Shown piece after piece: positions 11,230 through 22,455 of a stretch of DNA of 64,000 nt. Positions within the stretch are counted from its first letter, which is position 1. Each line of letters begins with the position of its first letter. The notes below the pieces were generated by a model. That model was not told the origin of the DNA. It searched no databases and saw only the letters and a program-made list of their open reading frames with translations. The position numbers and the translations under genes were made by a program. This DNA comes from Mytilus trossulus (taxonomy: Eukaryota; Mollusca; Bivalvia; Mytilida; Mytilidae). The DNA lies in NCBI RefSeq assembly GCF_036588685.1, contig NC_086386.1, forward strand, positions 1,352,710 through 1,416,709, written 5' to 3'.

Positions 11230-11740
11230 ATATAAATGCCGATCTGACTTATTATCATAGATCTGCCGGTATGACTTATTTCTTATAGATGCCGATATGA
11301 CTTTTTTTCTTATAGATGCCGATATGACTTGTTTTTCTAGATGCCGATATGACCTTTTTCTTATAGATGCCGATAGATCTACGACTTTTTTTCTAATAGA
11401 TGCCGATATGACTTTTTTTCTAGATGCCGATTTGACCTTTTTCTTATAGATGCCGATATAACTTTTTTTTTCTAGATGCCGATATGACCTTTTTCTTATA
11501 GATGCCGATAGATGTACGACTTTTTTTCTTATAGATGCCGATATGACCTTTTTCTAATAGATGCCGATATGACTCTTTTTTTTATAGATGCCGATGTGAC
11601 TTTTTTTATATAGTTGCCGATATGACCTTTTTTTTTATATAGTTGCCGATATGACTTTTTTTTATATACATGCCGATATGACTTCTTTTTTTTAAATCGA
11701 TATCGATTTTTTTAGATTCCGATGTGACTTTTAACGTTAT
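11230..11740. repeat. TGCCGAT-core minisatellite array 2
   Basis: Same monomers as array 1 but fewer (about 19), in the second composite unit. Shared monomer variants at the two ends (ATAGTTGCCGAT near the right end) show the arrays are copies of each other. Confidence 0.92.
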
Positions 11741-11830
11741 TAAAAAAAATGTGATTTAATTAGGGACTTTCTATACTGTAACTTGGTCAAATCGGCACCG
11801 AATACTATTCGATGCCGATTTGACAAACAA

Positions 11831-11884
11831 ACAAATGAAGGTTTTAACGACCTTGACTGGCTATACAGCCCTTGCACGGTCGGG
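11831..11884 (+). repeat. 54-bp insertion shared with 47349-47402
   Basis: Absent from unit 1, so it was inserted into unit 2. It contains AACGACCTTGACTGGC and TATACAGCCCTTGC. The same sequence with few changes sits inside the Tigger-like element at 47349. It can fold: CGACC pairs with GGTCG and GGCT with AGCC. Confidence 0.85.
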
Positions 11885-12109
11885 TCGGGCCGATTTGAAC
11901 AACTGCCGCTTTAACTTTTATATGGGGGCCGATTTCACCAGCACAACAATGAGCAGGTGCCGATTTGACTTATACCGATAATGACGTCGTCGTGCAACCC
12001 CTTGTGATCCCCAAACAAATATTTATATGATCACTAAGTCAACTTTGCAAACCCGAATTCGATTTGTTCAAAATTTTTAATCGTCCAATCAAAATTCATG
12101 TTACAAAGG

Positions 12110-12234
12110 ATAAGTTCTTGCAATTCACGTTGGGACTAGTAACGTGAATCAGCCAGCGGATAGAAACTGTCTCAAATAAAACGACGTTTATCAACAATAT
12201 AATTCATTTTACATAAAACAGTTTTACAGCTCAA
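12110..12234 (+). other. TXNDC9: Possible 5' UTR exon of TXNDC9
   Basis: The segment ends CTCAAG|GTATGT, a good donor, and an acceptor TTTTTTTCTAG lies directly before the TXNDC9 start at 12747. A CCAATCA box sits at about 12077. No transcript evidence; this is inference. Confidence 0.3.
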
Positions 12235-12746
12235 GGTATGTTTTCCTCGTAAAAAAACTAATAACACAGAAAAAATGCAAGTGCTGTACAAGAAAAAAAC
12301 CAAAACAAAATAAAAAGGGGGGTTGAAAAACTTCTTGGTGCAAAACTTTTATACTCGTATTATTTTGTGCACTTGAGTTTGAACTACTATCTATCGAAAC
12401 TTTCTTTGAAATAGTTTTCCTGTACTGTTTGTTTTTTATTATGTGTATTGTAACATTTGATAATCGAGTCTTATCAAAATTAAGGGTAGAGAGGGGTGAT
12501 GTGAATTACACAGGTTTATGACATCTAGTAAATTCTATATGACTCACCCTTGGCTGTTGGATTGTGTTATGACAAGTATCATACATGTAGATGGCCATGT
12601 TGGTTGATAAGTTAGTGTAGCAACTTCAATAAAAGTGAATAATTCTATTATATTAAACATAAAATAATTCACACTCTGTAGTTTTGAAAATAGTTTTTAA
12701 AACATTTGTTACATATCTTTACCTTACCATTATTTTTTTCTAGAAA

Positions 12747-13421
12747 ATGGCGAACGCAATGATTCAAGATGCTTTACAGAATCAACTGACTCAGGCAGCT
12801 CAGATGATGGAACAGCAGGTTGATGCTGAATTACATCGTCTTGACAACATGGATGAAGATGATTTTGAAAGTCTGCGTAGAAAACGAATGGAAGGGATGA
12901 AAAAGGCACAGAAGCAAAAACAGGATTGGATGACACAAGGTCATGGCAAATACACTGAAATTCTAGATGAAAAAGAATTCTTTGAAATGTGTAAAAAGAG
13001 TAAGCGTGTAGTTTGTCATTTTTACCGGGACAGTACATTTAGGTGTAAAATTGTTGACAAACATTTAGAAATCTTAGCCCATAAACATATGGAAACAAAA
13101 TTTGCCAAGATCAATGCAGAGAAATGCCCGTTTCTGATAGAGAGATTGAGGATTGTTGTCCTTCCTACGATGTGTGTGGCTAAAGATGGAAAAACAACAG
13201 ACTATATTGTGGGTTTTGATGAAATGGGAGGTAAAGATGACTTTCCAACAGAAATGTTAGAATGGCGTTTAGGACGTGCTGATGTTATCAATTATAGTGG
13301 TGATTTATTGGAACCACCAACTGTTGCAAGCGAGAAAAAGACGGGAATTTTAGGACATGCCAAGACAAATAAAACAATTCGTGGAAGGAATGATGACTCC
13401 AGTGATGACGATGATTGGTAG
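12747..13421 (+). CDS. TXNDC9: Thioredoxin domain-containing protein 9 (phosducin-like PLP3 family)
   Basis: 224 residues, against about 226 in human TXNDC9. Order: an N-terminal helical part (residues 1-70, with DEDDFESLRRKRMEGMKKAQ), a thioredoxin-like domain (about 75-185) containing VVCHFYRDSTFRCKIVDKHL and KCPFLIERL, the EWRLGRADVINYSG segment, and an acidic end SSDDDDW. As in the family, there is no CXXC redox pair. Family knowledge: these cytosolic proteins bind the CCT/TRiC chaperonin and modulate actin and tubulin folding. The start has A at -3 and G at +4, directly after a CTAG acceptor, so an intron in the 5' UTR is likely. Odd: the whole coding region is one exon, whereas vertebrate orthologues are split. 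A retrocopy is possible, but the frame is intact and no poly(A) tract or target duplication was seen. Confidence 0.96.
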   Translation: MANAMIQDALQNQLTQAAQMMEQQVDAELHRLDNMDEDDFESLRRKRMEGMKKAQKQKQDWMTQGHGKYTEILDEKEFFEMCKKSKRVVCHFYRDSTFRCKIVDKHLEILAHKHMETKFAKINAEKCPFLIERLRIVVLPTMCVAKDGKTTDYIVGFDEMGGKDDFPTEMLEWRLGRADVINYSGDLLEPPTVASEKKTGILGHAKTNKTIRGRNDDSSDDDDW

Positions 13422-14924
13422 AGGTTTTAGACAATTTTGATGATCCAACAAGGCTTCATTATCAGTGACAATTGAAAACTTTATGAAAACATAAATATGT
13501 ACAGTGTACAAATTATTTTTATTTATTGATATACATTTATTTATAAATATTTGATTCAATCTTGATTTTTTTTTGAGGGGGTAAATTTAAATTTGAAGTC
13601 TTTAGAAAACAGTTTTAAACAATGCAAATGTTATGATGCCCTATGTGTACATACATATGTAAATAATTGAGTTTGATGGATTTTTTTTTTATTGGATTTT
13701 TTTTTGTCTAGTTTCTCTTATTAATTTTGGTGATTTTAAGACATCTTGAAAACAGCACTTTAAGCTGTTTTTGGTTAGAATATTAAAGCAATAACATTTG
13801 GAAAGTTGGAAATTAACCTGATTTGACACAGATCATTAAAATGAATAGAAATTTAAAGTTCATGGAAAGAAGAAAAGTAATACCCCAAAATAAACTAATA
13901 AGTCAACGTCTTAAACCTGGAATAATAAAATTGTGTCCATCTTTTCCCAGTGTAAGCTTACACTGCATGGTTATTAGACTAGTACTCTTTTAGTAAGTTG
14001 AAATCATGGCATGTGTTTTGGGTTTTTAGAATTTTTAAGTTTGATATTTTTAGGGGTCTTCTCAAAGAAATGTAAATCTTATGGCCAATAATATTTATTC
14101 TTCCAATTTTAAATCCATTGTATTACACAGCCTTGCAGAACATTCATTATTATGTTAGCAAGCTATTATCCCTCTCATGTGACACACGTACATGTATCAC
14201 CCATTACCATATTTAATGTTTCAATTACAAGGGAAAAGACAGTTTGCCAAGTTGGAATAAGATCTTTGACAACATGGACAAGAGTGATATGTTTTCCTGT
14301 AAATTGACTTACTGCATCAACTCATTACAAAGCTTGGTGTATAAATATCTCATAATGGTATTAATCTAACTGAGATTTATTATAAATGTAATATTTGCTA
14401 CTGGACATTAATCAGTCATCATTTAATAAATTAATTTAGGCATATTATGATTAATATTATAAAAGAATGTGAATTGCTGTAATAACCACACAATTTTCAA
14501 TATTATATGTATCTTTATGGAGCTTTACATGCTAATTTCATGTGGTTGTATGTTATGATGTAATTGTTGTTACAGAGTGAAAAATACCATATAGGTTTTT
14601 GAATAAATATTTGTTTTAAAATTTAGAAGTGTTTGTGTACATTTGCCCTATTTCTCATAATGTTTCCCCAGTGTCTTCAAAAATCACATTTACAAAACAA
14701 TCTTGTTGAAATACATTTTCTGCGTCCACACTTTTTTTTTAGCAAACAAGCATCTTACAAAATTCCACTTTTCTGGTCATTATTATCAACCAATGAAATA
14801 TCTGCCTACAAATAATTGAAGGTGTGTAAAATAAGAGGATCCTGAAAGGTCTTGATAGTAGAACCTAAAACATAATATTGATTCATTTTGTCTCTAATGT
14901 TAAGCTGGATCTTTTGAGTCTGCA
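13422..14924. other. TXNDC9 3' flank / probable 3' UTR
   Basis: No coding sequence recognised. AATAAA-type hexamers occur at several places (for example near 13888, 13921 and 14602), so the poly(A) site cannot be chosen from sequence alone. Confidence 0.5.
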
Positions 14925-17900
14925 CAAGGTAAGTTGTTTCAGTCTTGTATTCATTGGGTTGTGGTGTGATTACTGATATTTGGTGGCCTGTATCATGATC
15001 TACCTGAGGAGAGTTGTTTCAGTCTGGTATTCATTGGGTGGTTGTGTGATCACTGATTTTTGGCGGTCTGTATCATGATCTATCTGAGGAGAGTTGTTTC
15101 AGTCTAGTATTCATTGGGTGGTTGTGTGATCACTGATATTTGGTGGCCTGTATCATGATCTACCAGAGGAGAGTTGTTTCAGTCTGGTATTCATTGGGTG
15201 GTTGTGTGATTACTGATATTTGGTGGCCTGTATCATGATCTACAAGAGGAGAGTTGTATCAGTCTAGTATTCATTGGGTTGTTGTGTGATTACTGATATT
15301 TGGTGGTCTGTATCATGATCTACCAGAGGAGAGTTGTTTCAGTCTAGTATTCATTGGGTGGTTGTGTGATTACTGATATTTGGTGGTCTGTATCATGATC
15401 TACATGAGGAGAGTTGTTTCAGTCTGGTATTCATTGGGTGGTTGTGTGACTACTCATATTTGGTGGTCTGTATCATGATCTACCCGAGGAGAGTTGTTTC
15501 AGTCTGGTATGCATTGGGTGGTTGTGTAATCACTGATATTTGGTGGCCTGTATCATGATCTACCAGAGGAGAGTTGTTTCAGTCTAGTATGCATTGGGTG
15601 GTTGTGTGATTACTGATATTTGGTGGTCTGTATCATGATCTACCTGAGGAGAGTTGTTTCAGTCTAGTATTCATTGGGTGGTTGTGTGATCACTGATATT
15701 TGGTGGTCTGTATCATGATCTACCAGAGGAGAGTTGTTTCAGTCTAGTATTCATTGGGTGGTTGTGTGATTACTGATATTTGGTGGTCTGTATCATGATC
15801 TACCTGAGGAGAGTTGTTTCAGTCTGGTTTGCATTGGGTGGTTGTGTAATCACTGATATTTGGTGGCCTGTATCATGATCTACCAGAGGAGAGTTGTTTC
15901 AGTCATGTGTTCATTGGGTTGTTGTGTGATTACTGATATTTGGTGGCCTGTATCATGATCTACCTGAGGAGAGTTGTTTCAGTCTGGTATGCATTGGGTG
16001 GTTGTGTAATCACTGATATTTGGTGGCCTGTATCATGATCAACCAGAGGAGAGTTGTTTCAGTCTTGTATTCATTGGGTGGTTGTGTGATTACTGATTTT
16101 TGGTGGTCTGTATCATGATCTATCTGAGGAGAGTTGTTTCAGTCTAGTATTCATTGGGTGGTTGTGTGATTACTGATATTTGGTGGTCTGTATCATGATC
16201 TACCAGAGGAGAGTTGTTTCAGTCTAGTATTCATTGGGTGGTTGTGTGATCACTGATATTTGGTGGTCTGCATCATGATCTACCAGAGGAGAGTTGTTTC
16301 AGTCTAGTATTCATTGGGTGGTTGTGTGATCACTGATATTTGGTGGTCTGTATCATGATCTACCTGAGAAGAGTTATTTCAGTCTAGTATTCATTGGGTT
16401 GTTGTGTGATTACTGATATTTGGTGGCCTGTATCATGATCTACCTGAGGAGAGTTGTTTCAGTCTGGTATTCATTGGGTGGTTGTGTGATCACTGATTTT
16501 TGGTGGCCTGTATTATGATCTATCTGAGGAGAGTTGTTTCAGTCTAGTATTCATTGGGTGGTTGTGTGATTACTGACATTTGGTGGTCTGTATCATGATC
16601 TACCAGAGGAGAGTTGTTTCAGTCTAGTATTCATTGGGTGGTTGTGTGAACACTGATATTTGGTGGTCTGTATCATGATCTACCTGAGGAGAGTTGTTTC
16701 AGTCTGGTATTCATTGGGTGGTTGTGTGATCACTGATATTTGGTGGCCTGTATTATGATCTATCTGAGGAGAGTTGTTTCAGTCTAGTATTCATTGGGTG
16801 GTTGTGTGATTACTGATTTTTGGTGGTCTGTATCATGATCTATCTGAGGAGAGTTGTTTCAGTCTAGTATTCATTAGGTGGTTGTGTGATCACTGATATT
16901 TGGTGGCCTGTATCATGATCTACCTGAGGAGAGTTGTTTCACTCATGTATTCATTGGGTGGTTGTGTGAACACTGATATTTGGTGGCCTGTATTATGATT
17001 TACCAGTGGAGAGATGTTTCAGTCTTGTATTCATTGGGTGGTTGTGCGATTACTGATTTTTGGTGGCTTGTATCATGATCTACCTGAGGAGAGTTGTTTC
17101 ACTCTTGTATTCATTGGGTGGTTCTGTGATTACTGATATTTGGTGGTCTGTATCATGATCTATCTCAGGAGAGTTGTTTCAGTCTAGTATTCATTCGGTG
17201 GTTGTGTGAACACTGATATTTGGTGACCTGTATCATGATCTACATGAGGAGAGTTGTTTCAGTCTGGTATTCATTGGGTGGTTGTGTGATTACTGATATT
17301 TGGTGACCTGTATCATGATCTACCAGAGGAGAGTTGTTTCAGTCTGGTATGCATTGGGTTGTTGTGTGATTACTGATATTTGGTGGTCTGTATCATGATC
17401 TACCTGAGGAGAGTTGTTTCAGTCTGGTATTCATTGGGTGGTTGTGTGACTACTCATATTTGGTGGTCTGTATCATGATCTACCCGAGGAGAGTTGTTTC
17501 AGTCTGGTATGCATTGGGTGGTTGTGTAATCACTGATATTTGGTGGCCTGTATCATGATCTACCAGAGGAGAGTTGTTTCAGTCTAGGATTCATTGGGTG
17601 GTTGTGTGATTACTGATATTTGGTGGCCTGTATCATGATCTACAAGAGGAGAGTGGTTTCAGTCTGGTATTCATTGGGTTGTTGTGTGATTACTGATATT
17701 TGGTGGTCTGTATCATGATCTACCTGAGAAGAGTTGTTTCAGTCTGGTATTCATTGGGTGGTTGTGTGACTACCCATATTTGGTGGTCTGTATCATGATC
17801 TACCCGAGGAGAGTTGTTTCAGTCTGGTATTCATTGGGTGGTTGTGTGATTACTGATATTTGGTGGCCTGTATCATGATCTACAAGAGGAGAGTTGTTTC

Positions 17901-18365
17901 AGTCTGGTATTCATTGGGTGGTTGTGTGATTACTGATATTTGGTGGCCTGTATCATGATCTACATGAGGAGAGTTGTTTCAGTCTAGTATTCATTGGGTG
18001 GTTGTGTGATCACTGATATTTGGTGGCCTGTATCATGATCTACATGAGGAGAGTTGTTTCAGTCTAGTATTCATTGGGTGGTTGTGTGATTACTGATATT
18101 TGGTGGCCTGTATCATGATCTACCCGAGGAGATTTGTTTCAGTCTAGTATTCATTGGGTGGTTGTGTGAACACTGATATTTGGTGGTCTGTATCATGATC
18201 TACAAGAGGAGAGTTGTTTCAGTCTGGTATTCATTGGGTGGTTGTGTGATTACTGATATTTGGTGGCCTGTATCATGATCTACATGAGGAGAGTTGTTTC
18301 AGTCTGGTTTTCATTGGGTAGTTGTGTGATTTCTGATATTTGGTGGCCTGTATAATGATCTACCT
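14925..18365. repeat. 80-bp minisatellite, 43 copies with no net indel
   Basis: The motif AGTTGTTTCAGTC recurs every 80 bp from 14931 to 18291 (42 intervals of exactly 80). The unit also holds TCATTGGGTGGTTGTGTGAT, ATATTTGGTGGCCTG and TATCATGATCTACC. Copies differ by substitutions that are shared in blocks; for example a GTGTGACTACTCATATT variant at 15441 recurs 2000 bp (25 units) later at 17441. Since 80 is not a multiple of 3 and stops occur, it is not coding. Confidence 0.97.
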
Positions 18366-18431
18366 TAAGAACAAATGACAACCACTTTACAACAGGCTCC
18401 TGGTGTACTTGGGATCGGTACATAAATAATC

Positions 18432-20202
18432 CAGTGTATATAAAGTGCGAATCCAGCTAGTTCATTTTTACTGTTATATGCGGGTATGTCTATTGTAGAA
18501 TAAAGGATCATGGGAAAACTGTATTTGTTTACGTTTTGAAAAAATCAAGTTAAAAGATTTTAAGTAAAGTTTTAACATATTTTCATTGTGATATGTCTTT
18601 ATAATATACAAACATAGCATTAAAGTTCAAATAAGTGTTATAAAAGCATCATAATATAGCATATCGATTATTGAAAGCGATCCATTTTAACTATAGTTGC
18701 GATGAATTATCACTGTCAGTGCAGTCATTATTAATGTAGAATTTTCAAAGATGCGAGGAATTTTTATTGTAGAATTATGTCACGGATAAATGCACTTACA
18801 ACAAATGAAAAAAAACTTAGTTGATGACTTTAGGATTTATGATACATGTATTTTCAAATTGAAATACAAACTCCTCATTCATTCTTCATCAAATATATAG
18901 CTTGCAAAAAATCGGCAATCCGGCGTGACGCTTATACCCAAATGCGACCCACTATTTTACTCTATTTTGGCTCATATTAAGCCCATTATAAATATATTAA
19001 AAAAGTAGCGTAGATTTTTTTTATCCCTTTTTATCCCGTCTCGTTTCGTTTTATAGTATAGCCATATATAGATGTCGTATGTGACAATGAGACCATTATA
19101 CGTCAAAATACGGTCTTCAACGTGGAGTATTGGCTCACACCGAACAGCAAGTTATAAAGGGCTCCAGTGTAAAACCTTTTAAACGGGAAAACAAATGTGC
19201 AATCTATATCAAGATGTACGTAATTAGTGGTGAAGTGTCATGGAAATGGATAAAAAAAAATAAGGATAAAGATCCCTATACGCTTTATAAGCATTTGAAA
19301 TAAATGTTATTTCTATTGAATTTATTAGAGTGTTTTAAAACCAAACTTTCCTCCGTAAGTTAAATTTTATCAAATCTTTCTCTTACTTTATCTATTGTTT
19401 AAGCAAGTCGGCTAAATTAAGGCTTTACAGCTAATTTCCTAATGCATGTTAAGCAAAACTTTGGTTGGCTTGCTTGCTTTGTTTGTATAATTGTTTATAC
19501 AAACTTGGTAAATAAGATTGACATTTTTAAACAATATGAATAGGCATAGTTTAACCTGTATTTTTAATATTTGAATTAAATTGGGTGTTATCATAATGAT
19601 TATCCAATAAAAAAGCAAGCAAATCAACTAAAGTCTTGCTCTACATGCTTAAAGAAATGAGCTGTAATAGATAAAAAAAAATAATTATACAGTGAAAATG
19701 CACCGCATATACAATACTAATGATTCGCTCCACAGTAAAAATGAAAGAATAGTATCATTATTCGACAGTAAACATGACTAGCATTACGAAATCATCATAG
19801 TGGAATTTAGTTAAATATGAAGAAACTGAATGACAAAACATATTCTACGTTATACAACTTTAATAATTGTATTAAAATGAATATTTTTTACTGCACTGTG
19901 TGACAACATCTCACCTGTTAGTTATAAAGCACCTGCACGATCTGTTCGTGAAATGTCCTAAATATTCACCTATTTTGGTATATATTCACAGCTGGATGGC
20001 TTTAGGCGCGATAATACCCCGCTCGTATCTCTTACTTTGTTTTATTAGTATATGTATTTCTGAACATATACATTTTAACTAATTTTCTTCATTTTCTTCA
20101 AAAATTAAAAAAAGTTCGTCTGTTTATTTATCATTCTACATTAGACATGTATGGCATATACAGTAAAAATGATATTTTAGGATCCGCACTTTACATACAC
20201 TG
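18432..20202. mobile_element. Putative 1.77-kb non-autonomous DNA transposon with TIRs
   Basis: The left end CAGTGTATATAAAGTGCGAA is matched by the reverse complement of the right end near 20202 (CAGTGTATGTAAAGTGCGGA); inverted similarity goes on for about 85 bp, including CATTTTTACTGT and GTCTA..GTAGAAT. The direct repeat TAATC flanks it (18427-18431 and 20203-20207). There is no transposase; a family B copy is nested at 19060. Confidence 0.72.
19060..19195 (-). repeat. Dispersed repeat family B
   Basis: Carries GTCGTATGTGACAATGAGAC, TACGGTCTTCAACGTGGAG, GGCTCACACCGAACAGCAAG and TTTTAAACGGGAAAAC, in the order of other minus-orientation copies. Confidence 0.75.
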
Positions 20203-20542
20203 TAATCAGTCTACGGGATTTAACATGTCACGGCCGTGAACGCTCAACCGTCCCCTAACCCGGGACAGTGGCATAACAGCACAACATAAACATAAATCTT
20301 TGATAATCTTTTATTTTAAGCTTACAATACAGAGAAAAGGAGGTTAAATGATATTTGTTTGTTTTTCCAACGTTTTTAATTTTACATTACGATATAGAAG
20401 GGCCGTTACTTGCACAGATACATATTGTGTAGTAACCAAAAGTAATCGTTCCACTGAATATAGCGGGAAATATATTTTCTTAATAATCAAATTTAAAGTC
20501 AGTTTGGTTTTTGTCTCGCAAAAAAATAAAAAAAATATTTAA

Positions 20543-21500
20543 AAACCAGTAATTACACGGCTAAAATTCGTCTACCTTTAAATTTGACTGGAAAGGTAAT
20601 AGAGTATATATAAATTTGTAAGTGTGTGCAAGAAATCTGCTCACACTGTTAGGTTGTGTCCTTATTATTTAATTTGTAATTGCTCGAGTAAGACGCATCT
20701 CCCCACCCAATAGAAAAAAACATTTTTCATAAAATAGAAAAAAACTCTTTTCTGTGGTATCTTCAATAGAAAATAAAAAAAAATCATCGCTTTTTAGCTT
20801 AATAAGAGATTTTTTTTGTATGAAATGAATGTCATATTATTTTGAGATTTCTATACAGTGTCGGATGCAGAGGGGGTCCGGGGGTTGCCCCCTTTTTTTG
20901 GCCGATCAATGTATTTGAATGGGGACATATAGTTGGACCTATCATGAGTTGGGACCCCCCTTTTTAAAATGGGTGGATCCGCCCCTGCTATGTTCTAACA
21001 CAAGACGAAGTGCACTACTAGCTATACCCTCTAGACTAATAGCGGACTTCGAACTAAGTATACCCGACAAGTTTTTTGAAAGATAATACTTTTATGTTTT
21101 CTATTTTTACTATACTTGTTAAAATCCAGTTATTACTCGGCTGATATTAGTCGGCTAATTTTACTGCAAAGGTTATAGAAAATAATTTATACATTTGTAA
21201 GTGAGTGAAATCTACTAACACTGTTAGGCTGTTCCTTTATTATTTGATTTGAAATTGTTCGAATTAAACTTATAATCCCCCCCCCCCCCCCCCAAAAAAA
21301 AAATAATAATTATGAAACTTTTTTCTCTACTGTTTTTTTTTCAATAAAAATGTTAAAAAGAATCAAAGCTTTATAGTTAAAAGATTTTTTGACATGTAAT
21401 GGATGTCATATAATTTTGAGACTATTATGATTTTAACAGAGGGGTGCACATCCCGACAAGCTTTTTTGAAAGATAATACTTTTATGTTTTCTATTTAAGC
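20543..21500. repeat. Diverged tandem segmental duplication, one copy interrupted
   Basis: Copy 1 (20543-21115) and copy 2 (21117-21500) share, in order, a CCAGTWATTAC start, an ACACTGTTAGG block, an ATGTCATATWATTTTGAGA block and GAAAGATAATACTTTTATGT. Copy 1 is longer mostly because a family E element (20856-20990) sits inside it. Confidence 0.85.
20856..20990. repeat. Family E element inserted in copy 1 of the duplication
   Basis: Begins CAGTGTCGGATGCAGAGG and ends GGGTGGATCCGCCCCTG. It lies at a point where copy 2 of the surrounding duplication is uninterrupted. Confidence 0.65.
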
Positions 21501-22148
21501 GCTGTAACGATGATGAATCAACGTGATATATGTGATTTAATTCGACTGCCACACATGCGTAGTCCTTTCTAAACTGTAAATGGCGACATGTGCTCGATGA
21601 GAATTTCATATTTTCTCATGCCATGTTAGCCTGCAAGTTTTCGTAGATAATTGGTTGTCATCGGGTTTGTTACACTCAGAACTGGTGTTAGGATTTAAAA
21701 TTATCGACAGAAGGAAAAATTCATATCAGTTTGTTTTATTTCGAATGTAAACATTGTGCTCTTGCAGACAACGTGGCTTCACATCTTTTGATTTTAAAAA
21801 TCGTATTGTAGATGAATTTGAGCTTTTTAGTATTGTAAAGAAAGTTTTCTTGTAGATTTCATATTGGAGAACCTTTTGAAATTAGTTTAAACTGGTGTCA
21901 ACGTCGACTAAATCGTTGTGCACAAAAAATCTGTAAATAGACACGTTCTGTTGACTAGATTTAAAACGAGGCTCTGTGTTGGAGATAATTTTTGCATATT
22001 GTCGACGAAATACTTTTAGCTTTTCACTATTACTTGTTACTGTTAATTTGAAATATCGTATTGCTCCGCGATGGACTGATGCATAATCGTCTGTCACATT
22101 AATAATAATAAAATATATTGTGGAAACATTTCGAAGGGAGTTGCAGAC
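21501..22148 (+). promoter_or_regulatory. LARP1: LARP1 upstream region (promoter and 5' UTR not resolved)
   Basis: About 650 bp of less repetitive sequence before the LARP1 start. I see no clear TATA box or defined TSS. The start lies in GCAGACATGGCT (G at -3, G at +4). Upstream ATGs exist (for example near 21581), so a 5' UTR intron or upstream ORFs are possible. Confidence 0.35.
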
Positions 22149-22455
22149 ATGGCTACAGCTGTAGGGTCAAATGCTCCCAGTGAACATTTTCAATCTGACA
22201 ACATGGCCTCAGAGGAAAGAGCAGACTCTGGCACCACTGTTAATAATAATGAGGAGAGTCCACCAAAACAGGTGACAGATGAAAGTATAGAAAACGAAAC
22301 TGCTGTTGAAGATGAAAAATCAGAAAAGGAGAAGACTAAAGTGAAGAAATTTGACAATAAAAATTATGTTGAAGCCCCTCTTCCAAAGTCTAACCCTTGG
22401 AATAAAAGTGCACAACCAACCAGTCCACCAGTCAAGATTGTTAAAAAACCAGCAG
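22149..22455 (+). CDS. LARP1: LARP1 exon 1
   Basis: Residues 1-102. Starts [14 protein letters not shown]; rich in Glu, Ser and Lys; ends in the conserved [13 protein letters not shown] motif and a Pro/Lys segment. Donor GTAAAT after CCAGCAG. Phase 1. Confidence 0.93.

Larger units (their letters stand above)
9999..12074. repeat. Large tandem duplication of a ~1.0-1.09 kb composite unit
   Basis: Unit 1 is 9999-11089 and unit 2 is 11090-12074. Both start CCTCGGAGTAATATCTTCTG and end at ATTCGATTTGTTCAAAAT. Within each, in order: a unique head of about 110 bp, an array of ~27-bp monomers with core TGCCGATATGAC, an AACGTTAT inverted repeat, a hairpin made of the same core, and a unique tail. Unit 2 differs by array length and by a 54-bp insertion. 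Confidence 0.93.

Noticed and set aside
12730..13038. Antisense open frame opposite TXNDC9
   Set aside because: Shadow of a conserved coding region on the other strand.
14925..18365. CRISPR-like array or coding repeat
   Set aside because: Repeats are contiguous 80-bp monomers without unique spacers in a eukaryotic setting, and 80 bp is not a multiple of 3 with stops in each frame.
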